A stretch of 11,053 nt of DNA from Chitinophagaceae bacterium UBA4407 (lineage in GTDB: Bacteria > Bacteroidota > Bacteroidia > Chitinophagales > Chitinophagaceae), in assembly GCA_002390845.1 (NCBI GenBank), contig DGQT01000115.1:1-11053 (forward strand). Reading direction: 5' to 3'. Below the pieces are notes generated by a model. That model was not told the DNA's origin, made no database searches, and saw only the letters and a program-made list of their open reading frames with translations. The position numbers and the translations under genes are program-made. Positions 1-7,607 of the stretch are shown piece after piece (the first letter of the stretch is position 1; each line of letters opens with the position of its first letter).

Positions 1-181
1 GCTGCCACGGCTGTTTCCATGTTGCCATGAAAGAGGAACCTTGAACCGAGCTTAGCAAGGAACGATGCTTATTGTGTTAGAGTTTGGAAAAAAATGCTTT
101 CAAAATACATGTCATATACACAGTTATTCCCATTTACAGTTGTTTTTCCACAAAACAGTCTATTCTTAGCGGTATTTGTTG

Positions 182-189
182 TACTTTCG
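182..189 (+). promoter_or_regulatory. Candidate -7 box of the rpoD promoter
   Basis: TACTTTCG differs at one base from the Bacteroidota -7 consensus TAnnTTTG and is followed by CA, as is common in this phylum. A start point near 195 would give a leader of about 94 nt before rpoD. No clear TTTG -33 box sits at the expected distance, so the call is tentative. The rest of 1-288 is AT-rich and I see no complete gene in it. A minus-strand reading frame could start near 28 or 20 and leave by the left edge, but it is too short to identify. Confidence 0.35.
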
Positions 190-288
190 CAGGCTAAATT
201 TTATATTTAGGATAATTTTTAAATTTCAGTGTATCATTTACTCAGTTTTTTTGTCTTATAAATGTCTATAAATCAGTAATTATCCACT

Positions 289-1146
289 ATGAGGCAACTC
301 AAAATCGCTACTCAGATCACCAACCGTGATTCGCAAGCCGTAGAAAAGTATCTGCAGGAAATCTCCAAGATTCCAATGATCACTCCCGAAGAGGAGACCA
401 CACTGGCACAGCGGATCAAAATGGGCGATCAGAGAGCGCTTGACAAATTGGTGCAGGCCAACCTTCGTTTCGTGGTATCTGTGGCTAAGCAGTACCAGCA
501 CCAGGGCCTGAGTCTTAGTGATCTTATCAACGAGGGAAATCTCGGCCTTATAAAGGCGGCACAACGCTTTGATGAGACAAAGGGTTTTAAATTTATTTCT
601 TACGCTGTATGGTGGATTCGCCAGAGCATCTTACAGGCGTTGGCAGAGCAAGGACGTTTGGTTCGCCTGCCTCAAAACAAAATTGGCACATACAACAAGG
701 CCAACAAGGCTTACATGGCTTTTGAACAGGAGCATGAACGTGAACCTTCTACAGAAGAACTTGCCGACATCCTGGAAATGAGTGAAACAGAAATCAACAA
801 CATTTTCCAGAGTAACACAAGGCACACATCACTGGATGCACCCGTACACGAAGCTGAAGATGTAGCTATGGGCGACCTGTTGCAGGGTGGCGATGACACA
901 GATGACGATGTGATGAAAGATTCGCTGCGTGAAGAAATTCGCAGGGTTCTTAAATCGTTGAGTCCACGCGAAGCAGAAATTGTAAACGCTTACTTTGGTT
1001 TAGATGGAGAGAACGGTGTAACCATTGAGCAGATTGGAATGAAGTACGATCTTACCAAAGAACGCATTCGCCAGATTAAAGAAAGGGCAATTAAACGCTT
1101 ACAAAAAGCCCGTTACAGTAATGCTTTAAAAGCATACCTGGGATAA
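289..1146 (+). CDS. rpoD: Primary sigma factor RpoD/SigA (sigma-70), Bacteroidota type
   Basis: Housekeeping sigma subunit that directs RNA polymerase core to promoters. The 285-residue protein has region 1.2 at about 15-50 (AVEKYLQEISKIPMITPEEE) and region 2 at about 51-121, including the polymerase-binding and promoter-melting segments (LIQEGN-like LINEGNLGLIKAAQRFD, then FKFISYAVWWIRQSI). Region 3 lies at about 130-200, with an acidic linker near 188-210. Region 4 at about 218-275 has the helix-turn-helix VTIEQIGMKYDLTKERIRQIKERAIKRL. It lacks the long region 1.1 and non-conserved insert of E. coli RpoD, as is usual in Bacteroidota, where primary sigma factors are about 285-290 residues. 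The ATG at 289 gives exactly that length. It stands alone, with its own leader and terminator. Confidence 0.97.
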   Translation: MRQLKIATQITNRDSQAVEKYLQEISKIPMITPEEETTLAQRIKMGDQRALDKLVQANLRFVVSVAKQYQHQGLSLSDLINEGNLGLIKAAQRFDETKGFKFISYAVWWIRQSILQALAEQGRLVRLPQNKIGTYNKANKAYMAFEQEHEREPSTEELADILEMSETEINNIFQSNTRHTSLDAPVHEAEDVAMGDLLQGGDDTDDDVMKDSLREEIRRVLKSLSPREAEIVNAYFGLDGENGVTIEQIGMKYDLTKERIRQIKERAIKRLQKARYSNALKAYLG

Positions 1147-1168
1147 ATTACCAATTTTAGTATTTAAG

Positions 1169-1198
1169 ACCTCCTGTAATTTTTCAGGAGGTTTTTTT
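1169..1198 (+). terminator. Rho-independent terminator of rpoD
   Basis: A perfect 8-bp stem, ACCTCCTG (1169-1176) with CAGGAGGT (1185-1192), has an 8-nt loop and runs straight into a T tract at 1192-1198. It begins 22 bases after the rpoD stop codon. Confidence 0.92.
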
Positions 1199-1255
1199 GT
1201 GTCCGGTCAGAAAGTATTAATGGTAACCGTATTTAAAACATAAATTTTTATTATT

Positions 1256-1345
1256 AACCAGGCTGCATTACAGCTATTAAACCCAGTTGCGTCGCACACT
1301 TAAGCGTTCTGTTCTTTATTGAACATTGTGCAACAACCCACTCTG
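1256..1345 (+). repeat. Dispersed intergenic repeat, copy A
   Basis: This fills much of the rpoD-DUF4258 gap (1199-1414). It aligns almost without gaps to copies B (5676-5760) and C (7499-7575): an AACC start, a variable stretch of 30 bases, then GTTGCGTCGCACACTTAAGC at 1286-1305 and GTTCTG at 1306-1311. The core TGCGTCGCA is itself a palindrome around a central T. A small hairpin, TGTTC (1310-1314) with GAACA (1321-1325), follows, and GCAAC at 1330-1334 can pair with GTTGC at 1286-1290. No coding potential is seen. Confidence 0.7.
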
Positions 1346-1414
1346 TATGTTGCCCTGTAATAAATGCACCAGCAAATATTGTTCAATATTCCCTCATCTG
1401 ATTATCTTTAATTC

Positions 1415-1864
1415 ATGAAAAAAGCGTTGCCAGTTATTCTGTTGGTTGTACTTGCAGTTATTGCGCTTGCCATTAAACAATGCAACAGCAAACCCGATAA
1501 TATTGAACCAGCTAAACCGAAAGTTACTGTAAAGAAAGAGCCGGCCGCACCCAAGCCCGATGTTAGTACGGGTAGCAGGGGGCTAGACCGCAATCCTGCA
1601 AAAATTAATTACTCTAAACATGCCCGCTGCCGCATGGGCTGCAGGCATATTGATGAAAGTGAAGTAAAACAAATTTTAAAAGAGGGAAAGATCAACTATG
1701 CCAAAAGTGAATTGGATGGCACTGAATGCAGGAAGAAATATGCAGTTGAGGGCTACACACAAGATAATCAGAAAGTGCGCATCATATTCGCGCCGTGCAG
1801 CGGTGAAGTTACTGTTGTTACAGTAATAGATATTGGCAAAGAATGGCCGTGCGATTGTGAGTAG
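1415..1864 (+). CDS. Membrane-anchored DUF4258 domain protein, cysteine-rich
   Basis: The 149-residue protein has one hydrophobic N-terminal segment (about 4-20) after MKK, then a Lys/Pro-rich linker (about 25-60), then a compact domain (about 62-149) that I recognise as DUF4258. Its hallmarks are YSKHARCRMGCRHIDESEVKQIL, the middle KYAVEG and VRIIFAPC strands, and a VTVVTVIDIGKEWPC ending. Position 23 is Cys, but IKQC is a poor lipobox, so a transmembrane anchor is more likely than a lipid anchor. The outer part holds six cysteines (72, 76, 105, 128, 146, 148), suggesting up to three disulfides if it faces the periplasm. DUF4258 domains elsewhere are often small cytoplasmic proteins of unknown role, some toxin-like; the exported anchored form here argues against a simple toxin. 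Function unknown. It converges with the dehydratase gene and is flanked by repeat copies A and D. Confidence 0.85.
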   Translation: MKKALPVILLVVLAVIALAIKQCNSKPDNIEPAKPKVTVKKEPAAPKPDVSTGSRGLDRNPAKINYSKHARCRMGCRHIDESEVKQILKEGKINYAKSELDGTECRKKYAVEGYTQDNQKVRIIFAPCSGEVTVVTVIDIGKEWPCDCE

Positions 1865-1976
1865 TTGTTTGCTGAAACACTTTATGATTTGCGGGAATTT
1901 CCTGAAACAATACTGAATCAGGATAGCTTGAGGAGGATGTAAGGATTTGGTGCTTCTTCTGATGAATAAAATTTTT

Positions 1977-2040
1977 GCAGTACAAGAGAGCGACGCAAGG
2001 AACGGTAAGTAAAGTTATATAGCCGGTAACAAAAAAATAC
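1977..2040 (-). repeat. Dispersed intergenic repeat, copy D (inverted, degenerate)
   Basis: Read on the minus strand, the core CTTGCGTCGCTCTCTTGTAC (1981-2000) matches the core of copies A and B (TTGCGTCGCAC). It is preceded by an ACCGGCTAT-like stretch similar to the 5' arm of the other copies. It lies in the 185-bp gap between two convergent genes. The segment 2029-2051 can also form an imperfect hairpin (AGC.GGTA with TACC.GCT on the minus strand), but no T tract follows, so I do not call a terminator. Confidence 0.5.
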
Positions 2041-2049
2041 CTGCTTTTA

Positions 2050-4137
2050 TTAATCGTTTGCTGGCATTATAGCGCTGTTTTCAGCAGTAGTATTGAGGAT
2101 ATTACTGGCAGCGTGAAGGTCGGCCTGTTTTTTATCACGGTCTAAGTATTCGAACCGGGAGTTGTTGCTGATAAACTCCGGAACAATTGTTTTCATCAGC
2201 TTTACGCAATCGTCTTCAATACCTTTTAATGCTACAACCTGGAGGTTTTGAAGCGCATTGCTGATATATGTAAAATCTACCGATTGTACCCTTGCAATTT
2301 TTATTTTTGGATGATAGGTGGGTACCGTTATTTCCTCATTATTCAGTAGCTCCTCATACAACTTTTCGCCGGGGCGCAGGCCTGTATAATGAATTGCAAT
2401 ATCTTCTCCGGGTTTAAGCCCCGCAAGTATAATCATGTTGTGGGCAAGATCGGTAATACGTATAGATTTGCCCATATCGAAAACAAAAACTTCTCCGCCT
2501 TTGCCCATAACACCTGCTTCTAAAACCAATTGGCAGGCCTCTGAAATTGTCATAAAAAACCTCGTTATATCAGGATGTGTTACGGTTATGGGGCCACCTT
2601 TTGCCAGTTGTTCTTTAAACCGGGGAATTACGCTTCCGTTGGAAGCCAGCACATTGCCAAAACGCGTAGTAATGAATACTGTTCTATTAGTCTTATGATC
2701 GCTGTTTATTGTTGCAGTTTTTATGGTGTTCTGGTATAAGCCCTGTATATACATTTCGGCGATACGTTTGCTGGCGCCCATTATATTTGTTGGGTTTACC
2801 GCCTTATCTGTAGAAACCATTACGAAGAAGCGTTCGGCATTAAACTTTAGAGATAAGTCTGCAATGATTTTTGTACCGGCTACATTGTTTAAAATGGCTT
2901 CCTGGGGGTGTTCCTCCATCATGGGAACATGCTTGTAGGCAGCAGCATGAAATACAACTTGTGGCGCAAAATTTTTAAAGATATATTCCATGCGCCTTGC
3001 ATCGGTAATATTAGCTATGTAAAGCTTGCATGGTACTTCTTTAAAATGTTCTTCCAGTTCAAGACCGATATTGTGTAACGGAGATTCTGCAATGTCGCAG
3101 AGTATAATTAGTTCGGGGCCAAAATAAGCCACTTGTTTTGCTATTTCGCTGCCGATAGATCCTGCTGCGCCTGTAATCAGTATTCGTTTTGCATGGAGCG
3201 TAGCATTAATATGAACATTGTCAATTTGTATGGGTTCCCGTTCCAGCAGGTCTTCTATCTTTATATCTTTTAATCGGCGTAGTGTAAAAGGGCCATCCTG
3301 AAACTGTTCGCCTGAATTAATAACAGATACCTGTAAACCGTTGCTGATAAAAAAAGAAGCTACTTCGTTTCTGCGCTCAAGCGAAATATTGTTTATTGCA
3401 ATGATTACTTTTTTTGCTGAATGTTTTTTTACAAGTTTATCCAGTTGACTTAGGGCATAAACTGTTACACCAGAAATACTTTTGCCCGTTGCATCCGGAT
3501 CATCATCAATAAATGCAACAGCTTTTAATTTGCCTGATCTGTCCTGGCTGATTTCTTTTAGTGCAGCCTGGCCAACAGCACCTGCACCAAAAATAAATAC
3601 AGGTTGTGCATTTAATCTAAGCGCTGTATCGAACACCTGCTTTATAAAGAACCTGCTGCCGGCAAGCATGAAAAAAGAAATAAAGAAATTGATGAGTAAA
3701 ACAGAATAAGGTACCACATAAAAATTGCCTGTAGTACCAATAAAAATATTTAGAAACAGTAAACCTGCCGTTGCAGTAATTATGGCATATAAGATCTTTA
3801 AAACACTACGGTAAGTTGCATGGCGGATTATTTCTTTATACGACTTAACGATAAAAAAGCTAATAATATAAAGACCTACTGTAACCAGTATGCCTCTTAA
3901 GAAAAGATCATTAATAATAGCAGAGGGCCTGAAATTAAAGCGCAGCAGGAACGATAAAATCACAGAAAAGAAACTGAGAAAAATATCAATACTTATTATT
4001 ACCCATCTTGGGGTATAACCGAGATTTAGCAGGTTGCTGAATTTCATTTTGCCTTGATCAGGAGCCGGAAAATTATGAGCCTGGGAATTACCTTTCGAGT
4101 AATTATAAAGTTCTTTCAGTAATTCCGTAAAAATCAT
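2050..4137 (-). CDS. Membrane UDP-sugar 4,6-dehydratase (FlaA1/WbpM/CapD-like polysaccharide biosynthesis protein)
   Basis: Inner-membrane nucleotide-sugar dehydratase, probably acting on UDP-GlcNAc or a similar UDP-HexNAc to make a 4-keto-6-deoxy sugar for surface polysaccharide. In the 697-residue reading frame there are four membrane segments (about 47-68, 82-99, 115-135, 142-162). A first Rossmann domain has GAGAVG at 186-191 (the CoA-binding-like domain of this family). A catalytic SDR domain has GAAGSIG at 325-331, STDKAV at 444-449 and MGASK at 455-459. Met replaces the usual catalytic Tyr of the YxxxK pair, the SMK arrangement known from WbpM. The full open frame begins with GTG at 4143. 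I prefer the ATG two codons later (4137), which lies about 20 bases after a predicted start point. No glycosyltransferases or export genes are beside it, so the exact product and pathway are open. Confidence 0.93.
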   Translation of the reverse strand: MIFTELLKELYNYSKGNSQAHNFPAPDQGKMKFSNLLNLGYTPRWVIISIDIFLSFFSVILSFLLRFNFRPSAIINDLFLRGILVTVGLYIISFFIVKSYKEIIRHATYRSVLKILYAIITATAGLLFLNIFIGTTGNFYVVPYSVLLINFFISFFMLAGSRFFIKQVFDTALRLNAQPVFIFGAGAVGQAALKEISQDRSGKLKAVAFIDDDPDATGKSISGVTVYALSQLDKLVKKHSAKKVIIAINNISLERRNEVASFFISNGLQVSVINSGEQFQDGPFTLRRLKDIKIEDLLEREPIQIDNVHINATLHAKRILITGAAGSIGSEIAKQVAYFGPELIILCDIAESPLHNIGLELEEHFKEVPCKLYIANITDARRMEYIFKNFAPQVVFHAAAYKHVPMMEEHPQEAILNNVAGTKIIADLSLKFNAERFFVMVSTDKAVNPTNIMGASKRIAEMYIQGLYQNTIKTATINSDHKTNRTVFITTRFGNVLASNGSVIPRFKEQLAKGGPITVTHPDITRFFMTISEACQLVLEAGVMGKGGEVFVFDMGKSIRITDLAHNMIILAGLKPGEDIAIHYTGLRPGEKLYEELLNNEEITVPTYHPKIKIARVQSVDFTYISNALQNLQVVALKGIEDDCVKLMKTIVPEFISNNSRFEYLDRDKKQADLHAASNILNTTAENSAIMPAND

Positions 4138-4162
4138 TTTCACAAGAGTTGATTGCTGTTGG

Positions 4163-4170
4163 CAAACTTA
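4163..4170 (-). promoter_or_regulatory. Candidate -7 box for the dehydratase gene
   Basis: On the minus strand this is TAAGTTTG, a perfect TAnnTTTG match. Transcription starting near 4157 leaves a short leader before the ATG at 4137. The -33 TTTG box is not obvious at the normal spacing. The rest of the 4144-4285 gap shows no gene. Confidence 0.45.
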
Positions 4171-4285
4171 AACCTTTTTCAAATAAAACGCTTACAGAAG
4201 CGCAGTGGCTATTCGTTGCGGGTTGCAGCTCGGTATATGTTATATTTTTTTGAAACACAAATGCCGGGTATAAAAAATTCCTTCA

Positions 4286-5557
4286 TTAAAAGTTCCTGAA
4301 TCTTTCATGGCATGCCTTGTCTAAAAATTCCCTGTCATCAGGGTGCGCAATGCTGATCATTGCCTTTGCACGCTGCCGTAAATTTTTGCCCCACAGGTTT
4401 ACTACACCATATTCGGTTACAACATAATGTACATGTGCTCTTGTTGTAACTACACCTGCACCGGGTTTTAGCATAGGCATGATTCGTGGAATACCTTTTG
4501 CCGTTCTTGATGGAACAGCGATAATGGGTTTGCCTCCCTCACTTAATGCGGCACCTCGCATAAAATCCATCTGGCCGCCAACACCTGAAAACTGCATGGT
4601 GCCAATGGAATCGCTGCATACCTGGCCGGTAATATCAATTTCTATGGCACTGTTGATGGCGATCATTTTATCGTTGCGGCGAATAATATGCGGATCGTTT
4701 ACATAATCGATATCAAGAAACGCGAAAGAAGGGTTGTCGTTTATATAGCTGTATAATTTTTCTGACCCGAGTGCAAAGGAAGAAACAGATTTATTGGGAT
4801 GTATTTTTTTATACCTGTTGTTTACAATATCTTTTTCACAAAGTTCGATGATACCGTCTGAGCACATTTCTGTGTGCACACCAAGGTCTTTGTGATTGTG
4901 CAAGCATTTTAAAACAGCATCTGGTATGGCGCCAATACCCATTTGTATTGTGCTCCTGTCTTCAATAAGGCCTGCAATCAGTTCACCGATCTTTTGTGTT
5001 TCCGGGCCCGCCTTTTCGGTAAAATTTGTTGTGTGCAATGGGTCTTCGCAATATACCATTGAAGTAAAGCGGCTCATGTGTATCATGCCATCTCCATGCG
5101 TTCTGGGTGCATTAGGGTTTACCTGCGCTATAATGCAGCGTGCCGTATTTACAGCGCTGCGGGCAATATCTACCGATACACCCAAAGAACAATAGCCATG
5201 TGCATCGGGTGGTGATACATGTACAATGGCAACATCTATGGGTAAAATATTTTGTTTAAAAAGTTCGGGGATCTCACTTAAGAATACAGGAACATAATCC
5301 GCATAACCATCGTTCACTGATTTACGTATCGATGCCGAAACGAATAATGAGTTTACGTGGAAACTGTGTTTGTATTCAGGCTGGTCAATATAAAGATCTC
5401 CATATACACTGATGCACACAACCTCAACATTCTGAAGCCGTGCCGATTCTTCTGTAAGGTGTTTTAACAGGTAAGTGGGTGTATGTGCACTGCCATGTAT
5501 AAATATGCGCTGATTGGATTGTATAACAGATAAAGCTTTTTGCGGGGTAACGTACAT
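4286..5557 (-). CDS. Acetyl-CoA hydrolase / 4-hydroxybutyrate CoA-transferase family protein
   Basis: Cytoplasmic CoA-transferase that moves CoA between acetyl-CoA and another carboxylic acid (4-hydroxybutyrate, butyrate, propionate or succinate are usual in the family), or hydrolyses acetyl-CoA. The 423-residue product matches the normal family length. It has the N-terminal IFIHGSAHTPTYLL (18-31), the catalytic glutamate in GVHTEMCSDG (Glu230), the GVGGQMDFMRGA acyl-CoA loop (326-337) and the C-terminal VTEYGVVNLWGK (380-391). The frame is open upstream to an ATG at 5635, but the extra 26 residues match nothing in the family. A TAnnTTTG box lies inside that extension, so I start at 5557. The sequence cannot fix the acid substrate. 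The gene is divergent from the sulfatase and 142 bp or so from the dehydratase, probably transcribed alone. Confidence 0.93.
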   Translation of the reverse strand: MYVTPQKALSVIQSNQRIFIHGSAHTPTYLLKHLTEESARLQNVEVVCISVYGDLYIDQPEYKHSFHVNSLFVSASIRKSVNDGYADYVPVFLSEIPELFKQNILPIDVAIVHVSPPDAHGYCSLGVSVDIARSAVNTARCIIAQVNPNAPRTHGDGMIHMSRFTSMVYCEDPLHTTNFTEKAGPETQKIGELIAGLIEDRSTIQMGIGAIPDAVLKCLHNHKDLGVHTEMCSDGIIELCEKDIVNNRYKKIHPNKSVSSFALGSEKLYSYINDNPSFAFLDIDYVNDPHIIRRNDKMIAINSAIEIDITGQVCSDSIGTMQFSGVGGQMDFMRGAALSEGGKPIIAVPSRTAKGIPRIMPMLKPGAGVVTTRAHVHYVVTEYGVVNLWGKNLRQRAKAMISIAHPDDREFLDKACHERFRNF

Positions 5558-5584
5558 GGAGGTAAGGTTTATTTTATTTTCCAG

Positions 5585-5592
5585 CAAAACTA
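5585..5592 (-). promoter_or_regulatory. Candidate -7 box for the CoA-transferase gene
   Basis: On the minus strand this reads TAGTTTTG, a perfect TAnnTTTG match. A start point near 5578 gives a leader of about 21 nt to the ATG at 5557. The box would fall inside the gene if translation began at 5635, so it supports the shorter form. Confidence 0.45.
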
Positions 5593-5675
5593 GGCGTAAA
5601 TAAAGAGCAGAAATATGATTATAATCAGTAAGCATAAAGTATCAGGCGCAATATTTACTACGGAATTTTATTATG

Positions 5676-5760
5676 AACCCAACAGCATTGCAACTATGAT
5701 ACTTTTGTTGCGTCGCACTGTTTAGCGTTCTGATCTTTGTTCTCCACTATGCAAACATGT
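5676..5760 (+). repeat. Dispersed intergenic repeat, copy B
   Basis: It lies between the divergent CoA-transferase and sulfatase genes. It starts with AACCCAACAGCATTGCAACT and carries GTTGCGTCGCAC at 5707-5718 and AGCGTTCTG at 5724-5732. After that it follows copy A with scattered differences as far as a TGCAAACA end. It is on the same strand as copies A and C. The rest of the gap up to the sulfatase promoter has no visible gene. Confidence 0.7.
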
Positions 5761-5843
5761 TTACTAAATGTTGCTACCTGTAAAATATTAAAAAGGCAGT
5801 AGATTAATATAACCACAATCAATTACTTTCCTGACCCTTGTCA

Positions 5844-5874
5844 TTTAGAAAGCAACCTTATCAGAATATTTTTG
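5844..5874 (+). promoter_or_regulatory. Candidate promoter of the sulfatase gene
   Basis: A perfect -7 box, TATTTTTG at 5867-5874, has a TTTA at 5844-5847 (one base off the -33 TTTG) 19 bases upstream. The predicted start point near 5880 leaves about 18 nt before the ATG at 5898. The open frame's earlier TTG at 5838 would lie upstream of the promoter and is unlikely to be used. Confidence 0.45.
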
Positions 5875-5897
5875 AGTTCACCTTTAAAGTACCTTTT

Positions 5898-7310
5898 ATG
5901 AAACAACAAACCCTTAGTTATTACAATCGTAATGTATCGGCCTTATTAATACTGTCTTTGCTAATATGCTATACTTTTTTTGTAGCGACAGGTTGTAAAA
6001 AAGAATTTACAGCAACCGGAATAGCAGCATCAGCGGGCAGTGAAAATGCTTTACATGTTGCTGATAAGCCAAACATCGTTTTGATTCTGGCAGATGATGT
6101 AGGTTTTGAAGTGCCAACGGCAAATGGAGGAGAATCTTACTCCACACCAAATATCGATAATATGGCACGGAATGGCATGCGTTTTACCCAGTGCTATTCA
6201 GCGCCCATGTGCTCTCCTTCAAGGGTTATGTTTGTTACAGGCAAATACAATTTCCGTAACTATACCAAATGGTCGGTTCTGGATCAAAGCCAACGAACTT
6301 TTGCAAATTTGCTGGGCGATGTTGGGTACGATACGTATGTAGCTGGCAAATGGCAGTTTGATGGCGGCGATGCATCGGTGCGTATATTCGGGTTTAACCA
6401 GTCTTACACCATTTTCGAACAATATGCTAACAGGTTGCTCATTCATGATGATAATTTCAAAACTACAGGCAGTTATAAAAGCCCTGAATTGTATGCGAAT
6501 GGTGTTAACCTGGTGGCAGCTAATGTACTTAATAAATATTGTGATGATATTCTTGTTGATTCATTGGTTACTTATGCAGGCCGCAGTGCAAGAAACAATA
6601 AGCCCTTTTTTATGTATTACCCGGTAAGCCTTTGCCACAAGCCCTTCAGCCCAACACCGGATGATCCTGAATACGCAGCATGGGACCCTAATGACCGACT
6701 CAGCAATTCAACTTTTTTCCCTTCTATGGTAAAATACATGGATAAAAAAATTGGGCAGCTTATTGCCAAATTCGACAGTATTGGTGTTGGCGATAATACT
6801 GTTTATATTTTTGTTGGCGATAACGGTTGCCAGCGAGAAATATATTCCCGCTTTCACGGGGAGTTGGTTCAGGGTGGAAAAATGAAATCAACCGTTTGGG
6901 GTACACATGTGCCATTAATTGTTTATTGGCGTGGTGTTGTTGCACCGGCTGTAAACAACGATCTTATTGATTTTACAGACTTCCTGCCTACACTTGCAGG
7001 CATTGCCAATACTGCTGTGCCTGCTTCTTACGGCACCATCGATGGTGTAAGTTTTTATCCCCGCCTCGTAGGATTACCCGGCACTCCAAGAGACTGGATT
7101 TTTTGTCATTACCATCCAGAACAACATCCGCCAAGCCCACTCAAACGTTGGATACAGGACACAACTTATAAGTTATATGACAGTACAGGATATTTCTACA
7201 ATACGGTGCTTGATCCATATGAAAAAAAGAGGCTTAAGGATAATTTATTGACAGAAGATGAAAAAGAAAAAAAGATCCATTTTCAGTTGGTGATGAATGG
7301 TTTGCATTAA
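5898..7310 (+). CDS. Lipoprotein sulfatase (type I, formylglycine-dependent)
   Basis: Sulfate-ester hydrolase of the alkaline-phosphatase superfamily, 470 residues from the ATG at 5898. The N-terminus has a basic stretch, a hydrophobic core (about 14-30) and a lipobox-like VATGC with Cys33 followed by KKE, so it is probably an exported lipoprotein. Metal-site residues Asp66-Asp67 (LILADDVGF) and Asp308-Asn309 (IFVGDNG) are present. The modified cysteine is Cys105 in the classic CSPSR motif. His247 (CHKPF) and Lys328 (GGK) fit other active-site positions. In the second signature, GYDTYVAGKWQF (143-154), Gln153 stands where many sulfatases have His. Substrate is unknown; sulfated polysaccharides are typical for Bacteroidota. 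It needs a formylglycine-generating enzyme encoded elsewhere. There is no SusC/SusD pair or glycoside hydrolase nearby, so this is not a visible polysaccharide-utilisation locus. Confidence 0.93.
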   Translation: MKQQTLSYYNRNVSALLILSLLICYTFFVATGCKKEFTATGIAASAGSENALHVADKPNIVLILADDVGFEVPTANGGESYSTPNIDNMARNGMRFTQCYSAPMCSPSRVMFVTGKYNFRNYTKWSVLDQSQRTFANLLGDVGYDTYVAGKWQFDGGDASVRIFGFNQSYTIFEQYANRLLIHDDNFKTTGSYKSPELYANGVNLVAANVLNKYCDDILVDSLVTYAGRSARNNKPFFMYYPVSLCHKPFSPTPDDPEYAAWDPNDRLSNSTFFPSMVKYMDKKIGQLIAKFDSIGVGDNTVYIFVGDNGCQREIYSRFHGELVQGGKMKSTVWGTHVPLIVYWRGVVAPAVNNDLIDFTDFLPTLAGIANTAVPASYGTIDGVSFYPRLVGLPGTPRDWIFCHYHPEQHPPSPLKRWIQDTTYKLYDSTGYFYNTVLDPYEKKRLKDNLLTEDEKEKKIHFQLVMNGLH

Positions 7311-7331
7311 GCATTTAAATCTTGCCGTGCT

Positions 7332-7374
7332 GCTGAGGCCTGCATTTTATATTAAAATGCAGGCCTCAGCTTTT
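7332..7374 (+). terminator. Strong terminator hairpin after the sulfatase gene
   Basis: A perfect 18-bp stem, GCTGAGGCCTGCATTTTA (7332-7349), pairs with its exact complement at 7353-7370 around the 3-nt loop TAT. TTTT follows at 7371-7374. It begins 22 bases after the sulfatase stop codon. Confidence 0.88.
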
Positions 7375-7446
7375 GTATTATGTTATAGTGTTTGTGAGAT
7401 ATTGTTTTTTGTAAATAAGCAAATTCTATTACTTTTTTACAGCACC

Positions 7447-7481
7447 GTTTACCCCAAACTTATTTCGCTTTGGCGGTAAAC
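7447..7481. repeat. Stem-loop, 12 bp with one bulge
   Basis: GTTTACCCCAAA (7447-7458) pairs with TTTGGCGGTAAAC (7469-7481), with one bulged C, around a 10-nt loop. No T tract follows on the plus strand, so the role is unclear. It sits between the sulfatase terminator and repeat copy C, in a gap (7311-7570) without a credible gene. Confidence 0.5.
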
Positions 7482-7498
7482 AAGGAATAAATTTTTGG

Positions 7499-7575
7499 AA
7501 CCAAACAGCTTACCGCTGTTGAGCTTTAGTTGCGTAGCACACTTTTACGGTTGGATTATTTATTAAGCTTTTATT
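7499..7575 (+). repeat. Dispersed intergenic repeat, copy C (diverged)
   Basis: It starts AACCAAACAGCTTACCGCTG (7499-7518), where AACAGC and GCTGTT form a small hairpin. After 30 bases, as in copy A, it reaches GTTGCGTAGCACACTT (7529-7544), one base different from the core of copy A. The part after 7545 is only loosely similar. The copy ends next to the truncated insertion sequence. Confidence 0.6.
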
Positions 7576-7584
7576 GTAGCGAAG

Positions 7585-7607
7585 GCTGTTGGTCAGCGAC
7601 CAACAGC
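7585..7607. repeat. REP-like palindrome, left copy
   Basis: A perfect 10-bp stem, GCTGTTGGTC (7585-7594) with GACCAACAGC (7598-7607), surrounds the loop AGC. The sequence GGTCAGCGACCAACA recurs on the opposite strand at 11022-11036. Confidence 0.75.

Noticed and set aside
280..288. TTATCCACT just before rpoD, close to a DnaA box
   Set aside because: A single near match with no cluster of boxes or AT-rich unwinding element; expected by chance in AT-rich DNA.
2435..2938. Two plus-strand frames opposite the dehydratase gene
   Set aside because: Antisense shadows of conserved coding sequence, with no start signal or family resemblance.
4896..5195. 99-residue plus-strand frame opposite the CoA-transferase gene
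   Set aside because: It is a shadow of a well-supported gene in the opposite strand and shows no recognisable protein features.
7297..7479. 60-residue plus-strand frame after the sulfatase gene
   Set aside because: It reads through the terminator hairpin and a second stem-loop, overlaps the end of the sulfatase gene and has no family features.
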